From Bacteroidales bacterium (GTDB taxonomy: Bacteria; Bacteroidota; Bacteroidia; Bacteroidales; F082): 39,081 nucleotides of DNA. A program made the position numbers and the translations under genes. The stretch is from positions 1-39,081 of the forward strand of contig JAQVGO010000014.1 in NCBI GenBank assembly GCA_028696715.1. The letters are read 5' to 3'. Below are positions 1 through 8,654 of the stretch, one piece after another. Numbering within the stretch: position 1 is the first letter of the stretch; every line of letters starts with the position of its first letter. The notes under the pieces are model-generated. The model saw nothing but the letters and a program-made list of their open reading frames with translations. It made no database searches and was not told the origin of the DNA.

Positions 1-252
1 ATTGCCTACACCGCTTTTGATCATATGCTGCTCAATACTGTGATGGATCTTTTTGTTCAGCTTTATAACCGGCGCATGTTAATCAGACTGGTTGGCGTGA
101 GGTTTAGTCACCTTGTGGGAGGCTCCCAACAGCTCGATCTTTTCGATGATAAACCTGAGATTACCAAACTTTATCAAACCATGGATCATATTCGGCGACG
201 TTATGGCAAAACAGCCGTTGGCAGGGCTGGCGGGGTGAGACCATCCGAATAG
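1..252 (+). CDS. dinB: DNA polymerase IV (Y-family), C-terminal fragment
   Basis: The window opens inside this gene; the frame is open from base 1 and ends at a TAG at 250-252, so 83 C-terminal residues are visible. They match the end of the little-finger region and tail of Bacteroidota DinB proteins: an RMLIRLVGVRFSHLV stretch, then a QLDLF segment that resembles a beta-clamp-binding peptide, then an IRRRYG...AVGRAGG tail. Pol IV performs error-prone translesion synthesis in the cytoplasm and is docked on DNA by the sliding clamp. The catalytic palm, with its acidic residues, lies upstream of the window and cannot be checked. An ATG at 25 is internal and is not a start. Confidence 0.85.
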   Translation: MAYTAFDHMLLNTVMDLFVQLYNRRMLIRLVGVRFSHLVGGSQQLDLFDDKPEITKLYQTMDHIRRRYGKTAVGRAGGVRPSE

Positions 253-337
253 CAAAAAAATGCTGACAGCCTATTTATAACGAGTATAAATTCCAAAAAT
301 CATCACACTTGAACAGCAATAATTTAGTGGAGTTGCA

Positions 338-345
338 TAACTTTG
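338..345 (+). promoter_or_regulatory. Candidate -7 element for the TiaS-like cluster
   Basis: TAACTTTG fits the Bacteroidota -7 consensus TAnnTTTG and lies 28 nt before the GTG start at 373. No TTG is present 19-20 nt upstream, so this is only half of a promoter. Confidence 0.35.
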
Positions 346-372
346 CAAGTCCAAAACTAAATTACTGGAAAA

Positions 373-1116
373 GTGTACCAAACTGTTCTGATAGGCATTG
401 ATGATACCGACAACAAAGAAAGTCGTGGCACAGGCTACAATGCCCGTCAGTTAGGACATTTGCTTGAGCACGAAAAACTTGGACAGGTCTATACAATCAG
501 TCGTCATCAGCTTTTTGTGCATCCGGATATTCCCTTCACCTCTCAAAACAGCTCGGCCTGTTTGTATATTCAAAATGGAAATATTGACCAGCTTATTCCT
601 GTTTGTCAACAATTTATGAAACAAAGCTGTGTGCCTGGATCCGATGGCGGTCTGGCAATAGCCAGTTTGAACGACATTACTGAACAAGTAATTCAATGGG
701 GCAAAATGGCAAAAAACCATGTGTTGAAGCAAGCAGATGCCTGGAAATTGGCTGAGGAAAATACTATTTTTCTGGAAGGTTTTACTGGCAATAACGACGG
801 AGTGATTGGTGCTTTGGCAGCGATTGGGCTCAGAAAATGGGGAAACGACGGAAGATGCATCTGGCTAAAAGGCAAGGAAATTCGTGAAATTTCCGGAGTT
901 TATTCCCAAAAATCATTGCAAGCAATTTGTCCAATTGATCAAATCATTACCGAAGAAGGCCTTCCGGCTGAAGCAGACGAGCTTATCCAAACCGGTGAGT
1001 GGATGAGGCCGGCAATAAAAAATCACAAGATCACCCTTTATATCGAAAAGTCAGATAACCCTAAATACACATGGCATGTTAAACCCAAATCCCGTCTCAA
1101 AGCACTTACCGATTAG
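373..1116 (+). CDS. TiaS-like (tRNA-Ile2 agmatinylcytidine synthetase-related) protein
   Basis: The product has 247 residues. IGIDDTD at residues 7-13, followed by RGTG, is the nucleotide-binding signature of the TiaS family. A second hallmark, GNNDGVIGALAAIGL near residues 139-153, matches the archaeal GxxxGxIGALAAIG motif. Archaeal TiaS uses ATP and agmatine to modify C34 of tRNA-Ile2. This protein is about half that length and appears to contain only the kinase-like and ferredoxin-like parts, without the OB fold and zinc ribbon that bind tRNA. Bacteria use TilS for that modification, so a different substrate is likely. The start is GTG: an in-frame TAA at 358-360 leaves no earlier start, and the motif begins at residue 7. 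The next gene overlaps its end by 41 nt, suggesting translational coupling. Confidence 0.7.
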   Translation: MYQTVLIGIDDTDNKESRGTGYNARQLGHLLEHEKLGQVYTISRHQLFVHPDIPFTSQNSSACLYIQNGNIDQLIPVCQQFMKQSCVPGSDGGLAIASLNDITEQVIQWGKMAKNHVLKQADAWKLAEENTIFLEGFTGNNDGVIGALAAIGLRKWGNDGRCIWLKGKEIREISGVYSQKSLQAICPIDQIITEEGLPAEADELIQTGEWMRPAIKNHKITLYIEKSDNPKYTWHVKPKSRLKALTD

Positions 1117-1627
1117 CCGCACAGTTCTCGAAATTGCTGTCTTATCGCTGATTGGATTAGCCGCTGTTGCGATCAGAACCAAACTGCGGATTCCGCTGAA
1201 TATGCCCGGGCATCATGGTCTGGAAGTGATGGCTATTTTACTGATCGGACGCCATTGGGCCAAGCTTCCTTTGGCTTCTTCAATCAGCAGTTTATCTGCC
1301 GCCCTGTTTTTATTGCTGCCCTGGGCCGGCATCAAAGACCCTTTTATTCCTTTCATTTATATTTTGATGGGAATCGTAATCGACCTGCTTTACAGATTTA
1401 CCTTTTCTGAAAAAAGAATGCTTTTTTCACTCTTAATTATTGGAAGCATTGCATACAGTATCATCCCACTTTCGCGCCTGATGATCCACCTCTCAGTTGA
1501 TTATCCTTACGGCTCATTTCTTAAAACAGGATATTTCTATCCCGTTTTTTCTCATTTTATTTTTGGTGCTGCCGGCGGTTTATTAGCTGGTTTGCTGATC
1601 AAAGCACAACAAAAAATCACCAAATAA
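1076..1627 (+). CDS. Integral membrane protein resembling an ECF transporter S component
   Basis: The product has 183 residues and is strongly hydrophobic, with about five or six membrane segments (roughly residues 17-35, 47-63, 66-82, 88-105, 115-135 and 155-176). Its size, the LRIPLNMPGHHG...LLIGR segment after the first helix, and the glycine-rich FGAAGGLLAGLL last helix recall substrate-binding S components of energy-coupling-factor vitamin and metal importers. No EcfA or EcfT gene is present here; group II S components share these subunits from elsewhere in the genome. The start lies inside the TiaS-like gene. The ligand cannot be read from the sequence. It could also be an unrelated small membrane protein of the same size. 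Confidence 0.5.
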   Translation: MLNPNPVSKHLPISRTVLEIAVLSLIGLAAVAIRTKLRIPLNMPGHHGLEVMAILLIGRHWAKLPLASSISSLSAALFLLLPWAGIKDPFIPFIYILMGIVIDLLYRFTFSEKRMLFSLLIIGSIAYSIIPLSRLMIHLSVDYPYGSFLKTGYFYPVFSHFIFGAAGGLLAGLLIKAQQKITK

Positions 1628-1664
1628 TTGATTCTATAATTTGATATTGACAAGATTTTAAACC

Positions 1665-2576
1665 ATGCGAATTGCAATAAATTTCATAACGATTGTAGCA
1701 TTCTTAGCCTTATTTTGCTTTGTTGGCTGCACCAAAGACAAACAACATCCGGGATTAAAACCTGAAATTAAATTTCTTAAGTCAGCGGAATTAATTACTT
1801 CCGACACAACCCTTGCCATCAATCAAAAAGTGAAAATTGGAATTGAAGCCAGCTCCAAATCTGGCGCACCGCTCACACAATTAACCGTTATTTCCATCCT
1901 GGACGAAAACACAACTTCCATCGATTCAGGCTTATTCAGTAACGAATTTCATTATTACAAAGAAATCACCAAAGGTTTGGCCGAATCAGAGCTTTGGCAG
2001 TTTTATGTAAAAGACCGTGACGGGAACTGTTCAGATACCATCGGTTTGAAACTTCATCTGGATGAAAACTCAGACTTTGGCCCAATCCAAACATTTGAAA
2101 ACATTGTTTTAGGGGCACAGCTCAATCCTGATCAGGGAAGTTTTTATTCCTATGAAACAAACCAAACTTACAGTATTTCAGAGGCTTACAATAATCAACA
2201 ACTTATTGATTTGCTGTATTATTTCGATGTTGTGGAAGCTGATGCGCATACCATTGCTTCGCCTGGTGCCAATATTGATGCAGCAATTTACAATAGCGAA
2301 ATGGCTCCTGGAAATTGGGCAATACGTACGACCTTAAGGTTTGAATATTTGCCCGAACTCACTGCTGCAGATTTTGAATCATGCACAAATGACAGCCTGA
2401 TCCTGGCCAATACTTTTGTTTTTGGTTCAGGTAAAAGAAAAGCAAAAAACCTTTCTCCGGGCGACATATATGCCTTTGTTAGTGAGACCGATGAGAGAGG
2501 CATCTTCCTGATTCGACAACGCCAAGGTGATGCAAATGGATTCATACAGTTTTCAATCAAGATGCAAGAACAATGA
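1665..2576 (+). CDS. Outer-membrane lipoprotein of unknown function beside a TonB receptor
   Basis: The product has 303 residues. A hydrophobic N-terminus ends in FVGC, with the lipidated Cys at residue 22. Residues about 30-130 look like an Ig/PKD-like beta domain ending in a FYVKDRDGN motif. The remainder, rich in Ser, Asp and aromatics and ending GFIQFSIKMQEQ, resembles the ligand-facing lipoproteins encoded with Bacteroidota TonB receptors. I do not recognise a named family with certainty. Its stop overlaps the start of the TonB receptor as ATGA, so the two are very probably made together and may act as a surface pair, by analogy with SusD- or HmuY-type partners. Sequence similarity to SusD is not evident. 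Confidence 0.65.
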   Translation: MRIAINFITIVAFLALFCFVGCTKDKQHPGLKPEIKFLKSAELITSDTTLAINQKVKIGIEASSKSGAPLTQLTVISILDENTTSIDSGLFSNEFHYYKEITKGLAESELWQFYVKDRDGNCSDTIGLKLHLDENSDFGPIQTFENIVLGAQLNPDQGSFYSYETNQTYSISEAYNNQQLIDLLYYFDVVEADAHTIASPGANIDAAIYNSEMAPGNWAIRTTLRFEYLPELTAADFESCTNDSLILANTFVFGSGKRKAKNLSPGDIYAFVSETDERGIFLIRQRQGDANGFIQFSIKMQEQ

Positions 2577-4648
2577 AAAAATTTTTGATACTGACATATT
2601 TGACTTTCACAATTATTAGTCTTTCAGGGCAGACGCAAGATAGTTTGAAACGCGAGATCGAACTCAATGAAGTGATCGTGACAGCCACTCGTACTTACCG
2701 ACAGGCCAATGATTTACCAGTACAAACCAATGCCATTTCAGCTAAGATGATTCAAAACTTTCCGGTTTTGAATATCGATGATGTTTTAAAAACCACTGCC
2801 AATGTTTTTGTAAACCGAAGCTGGGGAATCTTTTCCAAAAATGCCGCTGTTACAATGCGTGGCCTCGAAAGTAGCGACCGCACTTTAATTTTGGTTGACG
2901 GGCTTCCCAAAAACAGGTTGGCTGGAGGATCTGTCAACTGGCACAATATCAATCCGGATCAGATTGAAAAAATTGAGGTCATCAAAGGTCCTGCTTCGGC
3001 ATTGTACGGAAACAATGCCATGGGTGGCGTGATCAATATCATCACCAAAAAACCCCAATCCGATTTAAGTGGAAATGCGCGTGTTTTTTACGGCAGCCAC
3101 AACACGATGGGAGGATCGGTAAGCGCTGCAGGACGCAGCTTTGATCAAAACAAAGGGTTTTACTGGCAAGTAAATGGAAACTATCGGCGCGGGGATGGCT
3201 ATATCTTTGAATTGCCAGAATACCTGGACGAAACCGATGCCAAAACTAAGCTTGATGAAGGCGGCGGGAGCCTGAAGCTGGGATACCAATTTAATGAGCA
3301 TAACACAGTTGAAATTGCTTTGGATCACTATCAGGAAAAACGCGGAGCTGGTCGCCAGGTTTATGCACCAGATGGAAGTTTTGATGAATACCTGACCAAT
3401 ACCTTTCGCATCACCGGCAAAAATCTTATAGCCGGCGGACTTCTTCAAAGCACGCTCTATTATTCAGCCGAAAACTATTATGGACAAAAAGAAAGTTTCA
3501 ATGATTCAAAGGAGTATAAATTACTTGATGCCTACACTGACCGGGAAGATATGGGTTTAATGTCGAACTGGTCGAAACGACTTTCGGCAAAACACTTGCT
3601 TACCGCTGGTTTAGAAGTAAAAGCCGGAACCATGAAATCGCATGAAATCTATTGCACCTCACCCGACGAAATAGAAGCTGCCAGCAAGATGATCATTTAT
3701 GGCGTTTATTTCCAGGATGAGATCAAGCTTTCGCCTGAAAAATGGCAGCTTATCGCAGGAATCAGGGCTGATTTCTCAAACTTTTTCCAGGGATGGCAAA
3801 GGGTTACGAATCCCACAAAGTCAACAGGTTTTGAAGAAAGTTTTTATGAAGATTTTCCGGAAACAAGCTGGTCAGCTTTGAGTCCAAAAATTGCATTGCA
3901 ATATCAGCTTATTCCGCAGCTGGAGACCTATGTATCTGTTGGAACTGGTTTTAAACCTGCGAAACTCAAAGACTTAAGCCAGTCAGGAAAAATTAATAAG
4001 GGATTTCGGCTTGCCAATCCCAACGTAAAACCCGAATACTTAACCAATTTTGAATGGGGATTCCATTTCGATCAAAACGAAAAGTTCAGCCTTTCCGGAG
4101 CAATCTATCACAGTATTGGCCGGGATTTCCAATATTCAATTGGAACAGGAGATTCTGTTGACACCGGCGGCAACAGCCTGAAACCTGTAATTCTGACTGA
4201 TAATGTAGCTGAAATTTCTGTAACGGGCGGAGAATTATCAATGCATTATTTAATTCATCCCCAGTTGCTTTTTCAGGCAAGTTATTCCTACAACAATTCT
4301 GTTATAACTTCCTACACACCAAATATTAATATGCCGGATTACAACCTCGCCGGAAAGAAAATGACAGAAGTGCCGCCCCAGCTTTTTTATGCTGGTATTT
4401 TCTGGCAAAATAAATATTTCAACCTAAATGTCAATTGTAGTTATATTGATGAACAATGGTTTGACATTGAAAATACCATTAAAGTCAACAGTTGGTATTT
4501 GATTAATGCAAGGATATCACATATTTTTGCCAATAAATACGAAATCTATTTTGATATTCAAGATTTGCTTGACAATCCATATGTTGATCGCAAAGGTCAA
4601 CTATCGCCAGGCAGATTTATTATAGGAGGTATTAATTTTCAATTTTAA
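2573..4648 (+). CDS. TonB-dependent outer-membrane receptor (BtuB/FepA-like, no N-terminal extension)
   Basis: The product has 691 residues. It has a signal peptide (residues 1-20, ending near SGQTQ), then a TonB-box-like IELNEVIVTATR segment. The plug domain carries MRGLESSDRTLILVDGLP, the VIKGPASALYGNNAMGGVINI motif and ITKKP. A 22-strand-type barrel follows and ends in aromatic F-Q-F. Length and the absence of a carboxypeptidase-like N-terminal domain place it with the vitamin B12, siderophore and metal type receptors rather than the SusC type. The next gene starts 11 nt downstream. The substrate is unknown. No cobalamin riboswitch is recognisable upstream of the cluster, which argues weakly against B12. 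Confidence 0.9.
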   Translation: MKKFLILTYLTFTIISLSGQTQDSLKREIELNEVIVTATRTYRQANDLPVQTNAISAKMIQNFPVLNIDDVLKTTANVFVNRSWGIFSKNAAVTMRGLESSDRTLILVDGLPKNRLAGGSVNWHNINPDQIEKIEVIKGPASALYGNNAMGGVINIITKKPQSDLSGNARVFYGSHNTMGGSVSAAGRSFDQNKGFYWQVNGNYRRGDGYIFELPEYLDETDAKTKLDEGGGSLKLGYQFNEHNTVEIALDHYQEKRGAGRQVYAPDGSFDEYLTNTFRITGKNLIAGGLLQSTLYYSAENYYGQKESFNDSKEYKLLDAYTDREDMGLMSNWSKRLSAKHLLTAGLEVKAGTMKSHEIYCTSPDEIEAASKMIIYGVYFQDEIKLSPEKWQLIAGIRADFSNFFQGWQRVTNPTKSTGFEESFYEDFPETSWSALSPKIALQYQLIPQLETYVSVGTGFKPAKLKDLSQSGKINKGFRLANPNVKPEYLTNFEWGFHFDQNEKFSLSGAIYHSIGRDFQYSIGTGDSVDTGGNSLKPVILTDNVAEISVTGGELSMHYLIHPQLLFQASYSYNNSVITSYTPNINMPDYNLAGKKMTEVPPQLFYAGIFWQNKYFNLNVNCSYIDEQWFDIENTIKVNSWYLINARISHIFANKYEIYFDIQDLLDNPYVDRKGQLSPGRFIIGGINFQF

Positions 4649-4659
4649 AAACTAAAAGT

Positions 4660-5502
4660 ATGAAACACATTTATCTTTTTCTGATCACATTGATGATCAC
4701 ATCAAGTGCTCTGGCACAAACTGAAACACTGGCCAAATGGACTTTTCCATCGAGTGATGTTGCTGACACACTAGCTGAAGAAGCTAATGAATTTAACCAA
4801 GACGCTTATCTGTCAACCATGGGTGGAACCGGTGCCATTGAAATGAAAAATGGCGAAACCAGCAAAGCCGCCCAATGTAATGGTTGGGATAACGGCAATG
4901 ATACCAAGGCCTGGTACATTCAAATTAGCACAGAAGGCCACAAGAATATTACGGTAAGTTCCAAACAACAATCTGGAAACAATGATCCAGGTCCAACAGA
5001 TTTTAAACTGCAATACAGAACGGTTACTATCCGTGACTGGGTAGATATTGAAAATGCTGACATTACCGTATTAAACGACTGGACTTCAAGTGCTTTGTTT
5101 GAGATTCCGCTACCGGAAGCTTGTGAAAATCAGGAAGTGCTTTTCATCCGCTGGGTACTCACCTCAAATCTGGATATCAATGGAGTAGAGTTGGTTGAAA
5201 GTGGAAAAACCAAAATTGATGATATTGAAATTAAAGGTGAAGTTTATACTTCACTGGATCAAATCGGGGCTGAAAAATCTCCTGTAAAAATCCATTATAC
5301 TGCTGATAACCAAATTAATTTTAATAGTTCAATCTTAATTAAAAATGTTATTCAATACGATTTATCCGGAAAAATGCTGAATGAAAAGATGCTATCAAGT
5401 TTTACAGGATCTTTCTCTTGCAAACAAAAACAAGGTATTAGCATTCTCGTTTTTCAGGACTACAGCGGTAATCGCTATGCCAAAAAAGTTATGATCCAAT
5501 AA
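4660..5502 (+). CDS. Secreted jelly-roll protein with C-terminal T9SS-like domain
   Basis: The product has 280 residues. The signal peptide ends near ALAQ (residue 20). The body, about residues 25-195, is a beta-rich domain with WTFPSSD at its start and LFIRWVLTSN...IDDIEIKGE at its end. This layout is common in secreted Bacteroidota proteins. The last 75 residues (IQYDLSGKMLN... then GISILVFQDYSGNRYAKKVMIQ-type ending) resemble a type A T9SS sorting domain, though the usual YPNP start is missing. It is the last gene of the cluster and a hairpin terminator follows at 5582-5620. A substrate-capturing role for the neighbouring receptor is possible but not shown by sequence. Confidence 0.6.
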   Translation: MKHIYLFLITLMITSSALAQTETLAKWTFPSSDVADTLAEEANEFNQDAYLSTMGGTGAIEMKNGETSKAAQCNGWDNGNDTKAWYIQISTEGHKNITVSSKQQSGNNDPGPTDFKLQYRTVTIRDWVDIENADITVLNDWTSSALFEIPLPEACENQEVLFIRWVLTSNLDINGVELVESGKTKIDDIEIKGEVYTSLDQIGAEKSPVKIHYTADNQINFNSSILIKNVIQYDLSGKMLNEKMLSSFTGSFSCKQKQGISILVFQDYSGNRYAKKVMIQ

Positions 5503-5581
5503 GGATTTCAGATTATAACATTTCACTTAAATCGCTAAAGCTGAATGGATTTCATGGTTGATTTCCAATTTCGAAAAAATA

Positions 5582-5620
5582 ATAAAGAGGCTGTTTCAAT
5601 ACCTGATACAGCCTCTTTAT
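5582..5620. terminator. Bidirectional hairpin terminator between convergent genes
   Basis: A perfect 13-bp stem (5582-5594 with 5608-5620, core AAAGAGGCTGT) encloses a 13-nt loop. It sits between the secreted-protein gene (plus) and the TonB receptor gene (minus), with A/T-rich flanks on both sides, so it can serve both transcripts. Confidence 0.8.
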
Positions 5621-5643
5621 ATATTAGTTAAACGGAAGTAAAT

Positions 5644-8538
5644 TTAGAAGTTATAGTTAATGCCGATACTAATTGCCCTGCCGGGTTGATAAACCTCATA
5701 AGGCTGATTTTCAGCTTCATAAGATTTATAGACTTCATTAAATGTCTCTCCAAGCAGATTGGACACCTTGAGATCGATCATCGTTTTGCCAGACTCACCA
5801 AGTTTCTTGTTAATGCTAAAATTCAAACTATGAAAGGGTTCGACATAGATATCCGGGAAAAGCCCTCCTCCTACTATGGTTAAAGTTGATCCTTTCACAT
5901 TGTAAAACAGACCTGTTTCCATGCCAAGATCCACCAGACTGTATGTTATGCCTGCATTGATCACATAAGGCGACTGCCCTGCCATAACACGATTTTTTTT
6001 GATTGTCTCGCCTACTTTTTCATAGGTCTTACGCGAATTAAATTCTGCGTCCGTCATATCAATCTCTGAATAAACCAGTGTCAGGTTTCCACTAAAGCTC
6101 AAAGCTTGTAAAGAAGGAGCAAGGAAGCTCATGTCTTTACGCAATTCGAATTCAAATCCAAATAATTGTCCATCGCCTACATTACGAGCCTGATATTCAG
6201 TACTTGTTTGTTGCGTTGGAATACGAACCAATTCGATTGGATTATCAAATTTTTTGAAGAATCCACTCAGGCTAATCATTTGGCCTCTTTCCAGAAACCA
6301 TTCCCATCTCACATCCAGATTATCTATCCTTGTCTCAACCAGATTACCATCCCAATCGGGATATTTGTGTAAACTTCCATTAAAAATGCGATTGGTGATT
6401 GGATCGATAATCTGTGCATAAGAAAGCTCTTTAAATGAAGGTCGGGCAATTGTTTTTGCATAAGCTAATCTAAGGTTTTGATCAGGTGTTAAGCTATAGA
6501 TCAAATTAACTGAAGGGAATAAATCTGAGGCATCAAGTACAATATCATTGTCGAGGCTATTACCTGCAATACCGCCGCTTCCAGAGAACTCCTGATCGCG
6601 ACCTGTATGTCGCTGAACAAAATTTTCCAGTCTGGCACCCACTATTGTTTTTAACCTGTTAAAAGGCTGAAATTCAAGCGATAGATAAGCGGCCAGATTA
6701 TTCACATTCGAGCTGTATTCGTTTGAGTTTGGATCATTATTTCCGGTTTGATAATAAATTCCATTCGGTCGGTTGGGAAATAAATTATGATCGTTCAAAA
6801 CATCGTTAGCATCAGAGCTTCCCCAGCTTTGTCCGGCCGAAAACTGAATATCGAAAAACAGGATTTCATAATCCCTTATCTTATAGTTATGGCTTCCACC
6901 AAATTTCAGTTTAGCAGGGTTTTTTCTTATCACCAGATTTTTTGTGATATCAATCTTTGTGGTATTGTTCACTTCATCCAGATAACGCCAGATTCGCGAA
7001 GGATTGCCCCCGGCACCTGCCATAAATAAGGTATCACGTTCCCTGTATGTAAAAGCTGTTTTTCTGATATCCGGATCATCCGAGCCGGACTTTGTGGGTG
7101 ATATCCGCCAGTCGATTTCCCAGCCCGAACTTCCCAGGAGGTGGGTTCCGTTTAACAGCATATTTGTCAGTTCGCGCTGATTATACACCAGATTATCTGA
7201 TCCGGCAATATAACCTGACTGACCCACCGCTTCTCCGTCATTATCAATAAGAAATTTGCCGGCACTGCTTAAGCCGTTTTGCAAGCGCATCGCCGTAAAT
7301 TTTAACTTTGAAAACTGAGATTTGTAGGCTATCCCCGCCAGTCCGCCGATCAGAACACTGTGCTCGGCCAATGCACCTTTTTGAATGGTGGCATAGCGCA
7401 TTTCATATTTTTCAGGATCAATAAATCGCTGATATTCACCATAAACCTTATCATCATAGAATTTCTGCTCTGATTTGTACGTCAACGAAAAAATATAACC
7501 CAGCTTATGCGATTTCCCGTGCTTCGACAGCATATCAATTTGATTTCCAATTGATATGCTAAGGCCGTAGTCAGCAAAACTTCTTTGTTTTGTTGCACCA
7601 AGCGTTGGATTAAAACTTCTGACAAAATCGACCACTTCCTGTTCGGCTGCACCGTTGTAAGGAGTGGGTATGGTTTTTCCCCTGGCTCCCGCAGGCAAGG
7701 CCCGTGTTCCATCATCAAAGCCTAAAAAGTCAGTTTTGCCACCTTTGTAGGATAAGTAATCAGGATTGAAATGCATGTCAGGATTAAAACCCATATCAGC
7801 TGACACCGATATTGTTTTGGATTCGGGAAAATCTTTGGTCTCAATATTAACAAGGCCACCGGTGAAATCAGCCGGAAGCTCGGCAGTAAAGTTTTTCACA
7901 ACCATGATATTGTTTATCAGATTGGTAGGAAAAATATCCATTTGCAAAGAGTTTCGGTCAGGATCAAGGCCCGGGATATCAACATTGTTGAGTGTGGTTT
8001 TTGAATAGCGATCACCTAAACCTCTCACATAAACATATTTACCATCTTCAATGGAAACCCCTGTAACGCGCTTGGCCGCTTCCACAGCATTCCCGTCTCC
8101 GGTAAGTCGTATTTTGGCTGATGAGATACCATCAAGCATTGAAGCTGATTTTTTCTTAACGGTAAGCAAGGCAGCCTCTGTTGTGCGAATGGCTTCGGCA
8201 GAAACAACAACCTCGGCCAGCTCCTGGCTGCTTTCTTTCATGATCAGATTATCAAGTATAGTGACCTTATCTGCTTCTACAACAACATTTTCCAACACTA
8301 TGGTCTGATATGAAATATAGGACAATTGCAGCGTATATTTCCCCGGAGCTACTTCAAGAGTAAACTGTCCATCAAGATCAGACATTGTGCCGGTAGTTGT
8401 GCCTACCAGAAGCACCGTAACTCCAACCAATGTTTCACCACTCAGGTCTTCGAAAATGGTTCCCCTGATTTTTCCGTTTTGAGCCTGCAAACTCACAACT
8501 GAAATTATAAAACTGATTATCAGAAAAATACGCTTCAT
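5644..8538 (-). CDS. Large TonB-dependent receptor with carboxypeptidase-like N-terminal domain
   Basis: The product has 964 residues when started at the ATG at 8536-8538, which gives a clean signal peptide (MKRIFLIISFIISVVSLQAQ). The open frame extends 27 codons further upstream, but that extension would bury the signal peptide and run into an intercistronic hairpin. Residues about 21-110 form a carboxypeptidase-D regulatory-like domain. They are followed by a plug domain with YVYVRGLGDRYSKTTLN and LPADFTGGLVNIETKDFP, then a long barrel ending ISIGINYNF. Receptors with this plug variant typically accompany a lipoprotein, and the beta-helix lipoprotein gene lies directly upstream on the same strand (116-nt gap). 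The substrate is not known. Confidence 0.88.
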   Translation of the reverse strand: MKRIFLIISFIISVVSLQAQNGKIRGTIFEDLSGETLVGVTVLLVGTTTGTMSDLDGQFTLEVAPGKYTLQLSYISYQTIVLENVVVEADKVTILDNLIMKESSQELAEVVVSAEAIRTTEAALLTVKKKSASMLDGISSAKIRLTGDGNAVEAAKRVTGVSIEDGKYVYVRGLGDRYSKTTLNNVDIPGLDPDRNSLQMDIFPTNLINNIMVVKNFTAELPADFTGGLVNIETKDFPESKTISVSADMGFNPDMHFNPDYLSYKGGKTDFLGFDDGTRALPAGARGKTIPTPYNGAAEQEVVDFVRSFNPTLGATKQRSFADYGLSISIGNQIDMLSKHGKSHKLGYIFSLTYKSEQKFYDDKVYGEYQRFIDPEKYEMRYATIQKGALAEHSVLIGGLAGIAYKSQFSKLKFTAMRLQNGLSSAGKFLIDNDGEAVGQSGYIAGSDNLVYNQRELTNMLLNGTHLLGSSGWEIDWRISPTKSGSDDPDIRKTAFTYRERDTLFMAGAGGNPSRIWRYLDEVNNTTKIDITKNLVIRKNPAKLKFGGSHNYKIRDYEILFFDIQFSAGQSWGSSDANDVLNDHNLFPNRPNGIYYQTGNNDPNSNEYSSNVNNLAAYLSLEFQPFNRLKTIVGARLENFVQRHTGRDQEFSGSGGIAGNSLDNDIVLDASDLFPSVNLIYSLTPDQNLRLAYAKTIARPSFKELSYAQIIDPITNRIFNGSLHKYPDWDGNLVETRIDNLDVRWEWFLERGQMISLSGFFKKFDNPIELVRIPTQQTSTEYQARNVGDGQLFGFEFELRKDMSFLAPSLQALSFSGNLTLVYSEIDMTDAEFNSRKTYEKVGETIKKNRVMAGQSPYVINAGITYSLVDLGMETGLFYNVKGSTLTIVGGGLFPDIYVEPFHSLNFSINKKLGESGKTMIDLKVSNLLGETFNEVYKSYEAENQPYEVYQPGRAISIGINYNF

Positions 8539-8573
8539 GGATATGAATCTTTTTGTAATTATTGAATACCAAA

Positions 8574-8606
8574 GAACAGATCCACTGATTAGCAATGGAT
8601 CTGTTC
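8574..8606 (-). promoter_or_regulatory. Intercistronic hairpin between lipoprotein and TonB receptor genes
   Basis: A perfect 11-bp stem (8574-8584 with 8596-8606, GAACAGATCCA and its complement) has an 11-nt loop. On the minus-strand transcript it follows the lipoprotein stop and precedes the receptor ATG. Only a short U-rich stretch follows (UUCUUUGG), so it is more likely a partial terminator or an RNA-stabilising end than a full terminator. Confidence 0.6.
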
Positions 8607-8654
8607 GATACTCAGGCACAAGTTTTTGAGAATACTATCAATCGGATCAAATAA

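Noticed and set aside
25-252. Short complete-looking ORF of 75 residues starting at an ATG
   Set aside because: The same frame is open to base 1 and matches the C-terminus of DNA polymerase IV, so this ATG is internal to a truncated gene.
253-372. Possible riboswitch (cobalamin or thiamine) ahead of the uptake cluster
   Set aside because: The gap is only 120 nt and shows none of the conserved riboswitch core sequences that I can recognise.
7482-7718. Several 60-160-residue frames antisense to or out of phase with large genes (for example here, 11751-12248 and 25022-25465)
   Set aside because: They are shadows of well-supported genes on the other strand or in another frame, with no domain, signal peptide or conserved motif of their own.
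8539-8619. 27-codon N-terminal extension of the large TonB receptor
   Set aside because: It would place residues ahead of a clear signal peptide and would begin just upstream of the intercistronic hairpin; the ATG at 8536-8538 fits better.
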